From contig NZ_PHNC01000009.1 of NCBI RefSeq assembly GCF_003121295.1, positions 124,001-188,000 of the forward strand: a stretch of 64,000 nt of DNA. The letters run 5' to 3'. Positions 63,152-64,000 of this stretch are shown here, piece by piece; positions within the stretch are counted from its first letter, which is position 1; each line of letters begins with the position of its first letter. The DNA comes from Streptomyces orinoci. Its GTDB lineage: Bacteria > Actinomycetota > Actinomycetes > Streptomycetales > Streptomycetaceae. The position numbers were made by a program, and so were the translations under genes. Under the pieces are notes generated by a model. That model was not told the DNA's origin and made no database searches. It was given only the letters and a program-made list of their open reading frames with translations.

Positions 63152-64000
63152 ATGGAAGAGAAGGCAGCTGTCGTATTCCCGGGGATGGCGCCGTCAGACT
63201 TTTCCGCGGCGGGCAAGTTCATGGTGCTCGACGAGTATGTGCGAAGGCGCCTGCCCATTGCCGACAAGGTCCTCGGCTACTCGCTCCTCGACCGCTTCTA
63301 CGAGTCCGGCGACGAGTACTCCGAGGCCGCCCAGGCCGCGTTCCTGGTCAACTCCCTTGCCCTGGCCGACCGGGCCGTTCAGCGGCTGGGTATGCGCGCC
63401 GACTATTGCACCGGCCCCAGCTTCGGACAGAAGGCCGCCGCGGTCTTCACCGGCGCCATGGACTTCGCCGACGCCCTGCGCATGACCGTCGAACACGCCC
63501 GCTGCGAAGAGGAGTTCTTCGCCACCGAATACTCCGACGTGGTCACCCACACCGCGGTCCGGGTGCCCGAGGACGCCCTGCGCGAATACCTGGACTCCCT
63601 CACCGCCCAGGGCCACTGGTACGACATCTCCGGCCGTCTGGACGACGGCTTCCTGATGGTGTCACTGCGCGAACCCCTGCTCGACGGCCTCAAAAAGGCC
63701 ATCAGCGCCATGGGCGGCTACTCCATGTCCACCATGCGCCCGCCGGTGCACGCCAGGGCCTTCGCCGGCCTGCGGGCCAAGGCCGAGGCGGAGTTCATGT
63801 CCGGCCACACCATCGGCGCGCCCGGCCTGCCGGTCATCGCCGACCAGGACGGGCGGATCGTGGAGACCGCCGACGACCTGCGCGCCATGATGATGGACAC
63901 CTTCGACCGGCCCCTCGACTGGCCCGCAGTGGTACGGACCCTCAAGGACCTGGGCGTTGCCAAGGTCTACATCCCCGGACCGGAGAATCTCTTCCGCCGG
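63152..64000 (+). CDS. Discrete acyltransferase (FabD-like fold) without the malonyl-binding Arg, 3' partial
   Basis: A malonyltransferase-like protein, open at the right edge after 283 codons. The nucleophile Ser90 is in GPSFG and the catalytic His200 is in PPVHARAF. In FabD the Arg 25 residues after the Ser binds the free carboxylate of malonyl-CoA; here it is His115. The oxyanion Gln of FPGQG is also replaced (FPGMAP). A simple acyl group, not malonyl or methylmalonyl, is therefore the likely substrate. With the neighbouring amine oxidase and ligase it may load a starter onto a PKS. ATG 63152 is preferred; in-frame GTGs lie at 63137 and 63140. Confidence 0.87.
   Translation, partial: MEEKAAVVFPGMAPSDFSAAGKFMVLDEYVRRRLPIADKVLGYSLLDRFYESGDEYSEAAQAAFLVNSLALADRAVQRLGMRADYCTGPSFGQKAAAVFTGAMDFADALRMTVEHARCEEEFFATEYSDVVTHTAVRVPEDALREYLDSLTAQGHWYDISGRLDDGFLMVSLREPLLDGLKKAISAMGGYSMSTMRPPVHARAFAGLRAKAEAEFMSGHTIGAPGLPVIADQDGRIVETADDLRAMMMDTFDRPLDWPAVVRTLKDLGVAKVYIPGPENLFRR

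Noticed and set aside
1..64000. One continuous biosynthetic cluster from the left PKS to the right-hand carboxylase operon
   Set aside because: A 28-kb polysaccharide operon and a decayed accessory region lie between them, and no shared enzyme or regulator links the two ends within the window.
1..64000. CRISPR arrays, tRNA or rRNA genes, intact insertion sequences
   Set aside because: No regular spaced repeats, cloverleaf-like sequences, ribosomal RNA signatures or transposase genes with terminal repeats were seen on reading both strands.

Overview
The window is high-GC actinobacterial DNA with strongly GC-biased third codon positions, frequent GTG/TTG starts and many 4-bp ATGA/GTGA gene overlaps. 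A clear microbial transglutaminase, a type I polyketide synthase end, an orphan cytochrome oxidase subunit I paralogue and acyl-CoA carboxylase genes all point to Streptomyces or a close relative. No rRNA, tRNA, CRISPR array or intact insertion sequence was seen.

Layout. (1) 1-6345: the 3' end of a modular type I PKS (KR-ACP-TE), a perfect terminator hairpin, then a three-gene cassette (crotonyl-CoA carboxylase/reductase, KSIII, 3-hydroxyacyl-CoA dehydrogenase) of the kind that makes alkylmalonyl-CoA extender units. (2) 6346-21453: an accessory, partly decayed stretch. It holds a truncated amidohydrolase, a C7-run frameshifted small gene, a secreted transglutaminase with an unknown secreted neighbour, a NUDIX/VanX-like dipeptidase/ABC exporter operon ending in a broken gene, a LysR regulator divergent from a SnoaL-like/NAD(P)-binding pair, a decayed CbiX-like gene, a ctaD copy with a 1-nt frameshift, and a PAP2 phosphatase. 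(3) 21461-49160: 21 tightly packed, often overlapping genes, all on the minus strand, for a Wzx/Wzy-type exopolysaccharide. They cover initiating sugar transferase, nucleotide-sugar dehydrogenase, two Wzz-like proteins, glycosyltransferases, ligase/polymerase, flippase, pyruvyl transferase, beta-helix and heparinase-type proteins, and a block of nucleotide-sugar tailoring enzymes. (4) 49584-64000: the flank of a second biosynthetic locus. It has an AMP-dependent acyl ligase, a two-component system, a degenerate type II thioesterase, a DrrAB-type exporter, and an operon of amine oxidase, FAAL, carboxyltransferase, epsilon subunit and biotin carboxylase/BCCP. A divergent starter-type acyltransferase runs off the right edge.

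How the parts work together. The left cassette should make a C2-branched malonyl-CoA for the PKS that ends in this window. The right-hand set fits supply of an unusual acyl starter: an amino-acid monooxygenase-like flavoprotein, an acyl ligase, and an acyltransferase whose carboxylate-clamping Arg is replaced by His. It also fits supply of an unusual extender unit, because the carboxylase has Gly at the position that separates acetyl- from propionyl-CoA use. Whether the left PKS and the right locus belong to one pathway cannot be decided here; the long polysaccharide operon between them argues for two separate loci.
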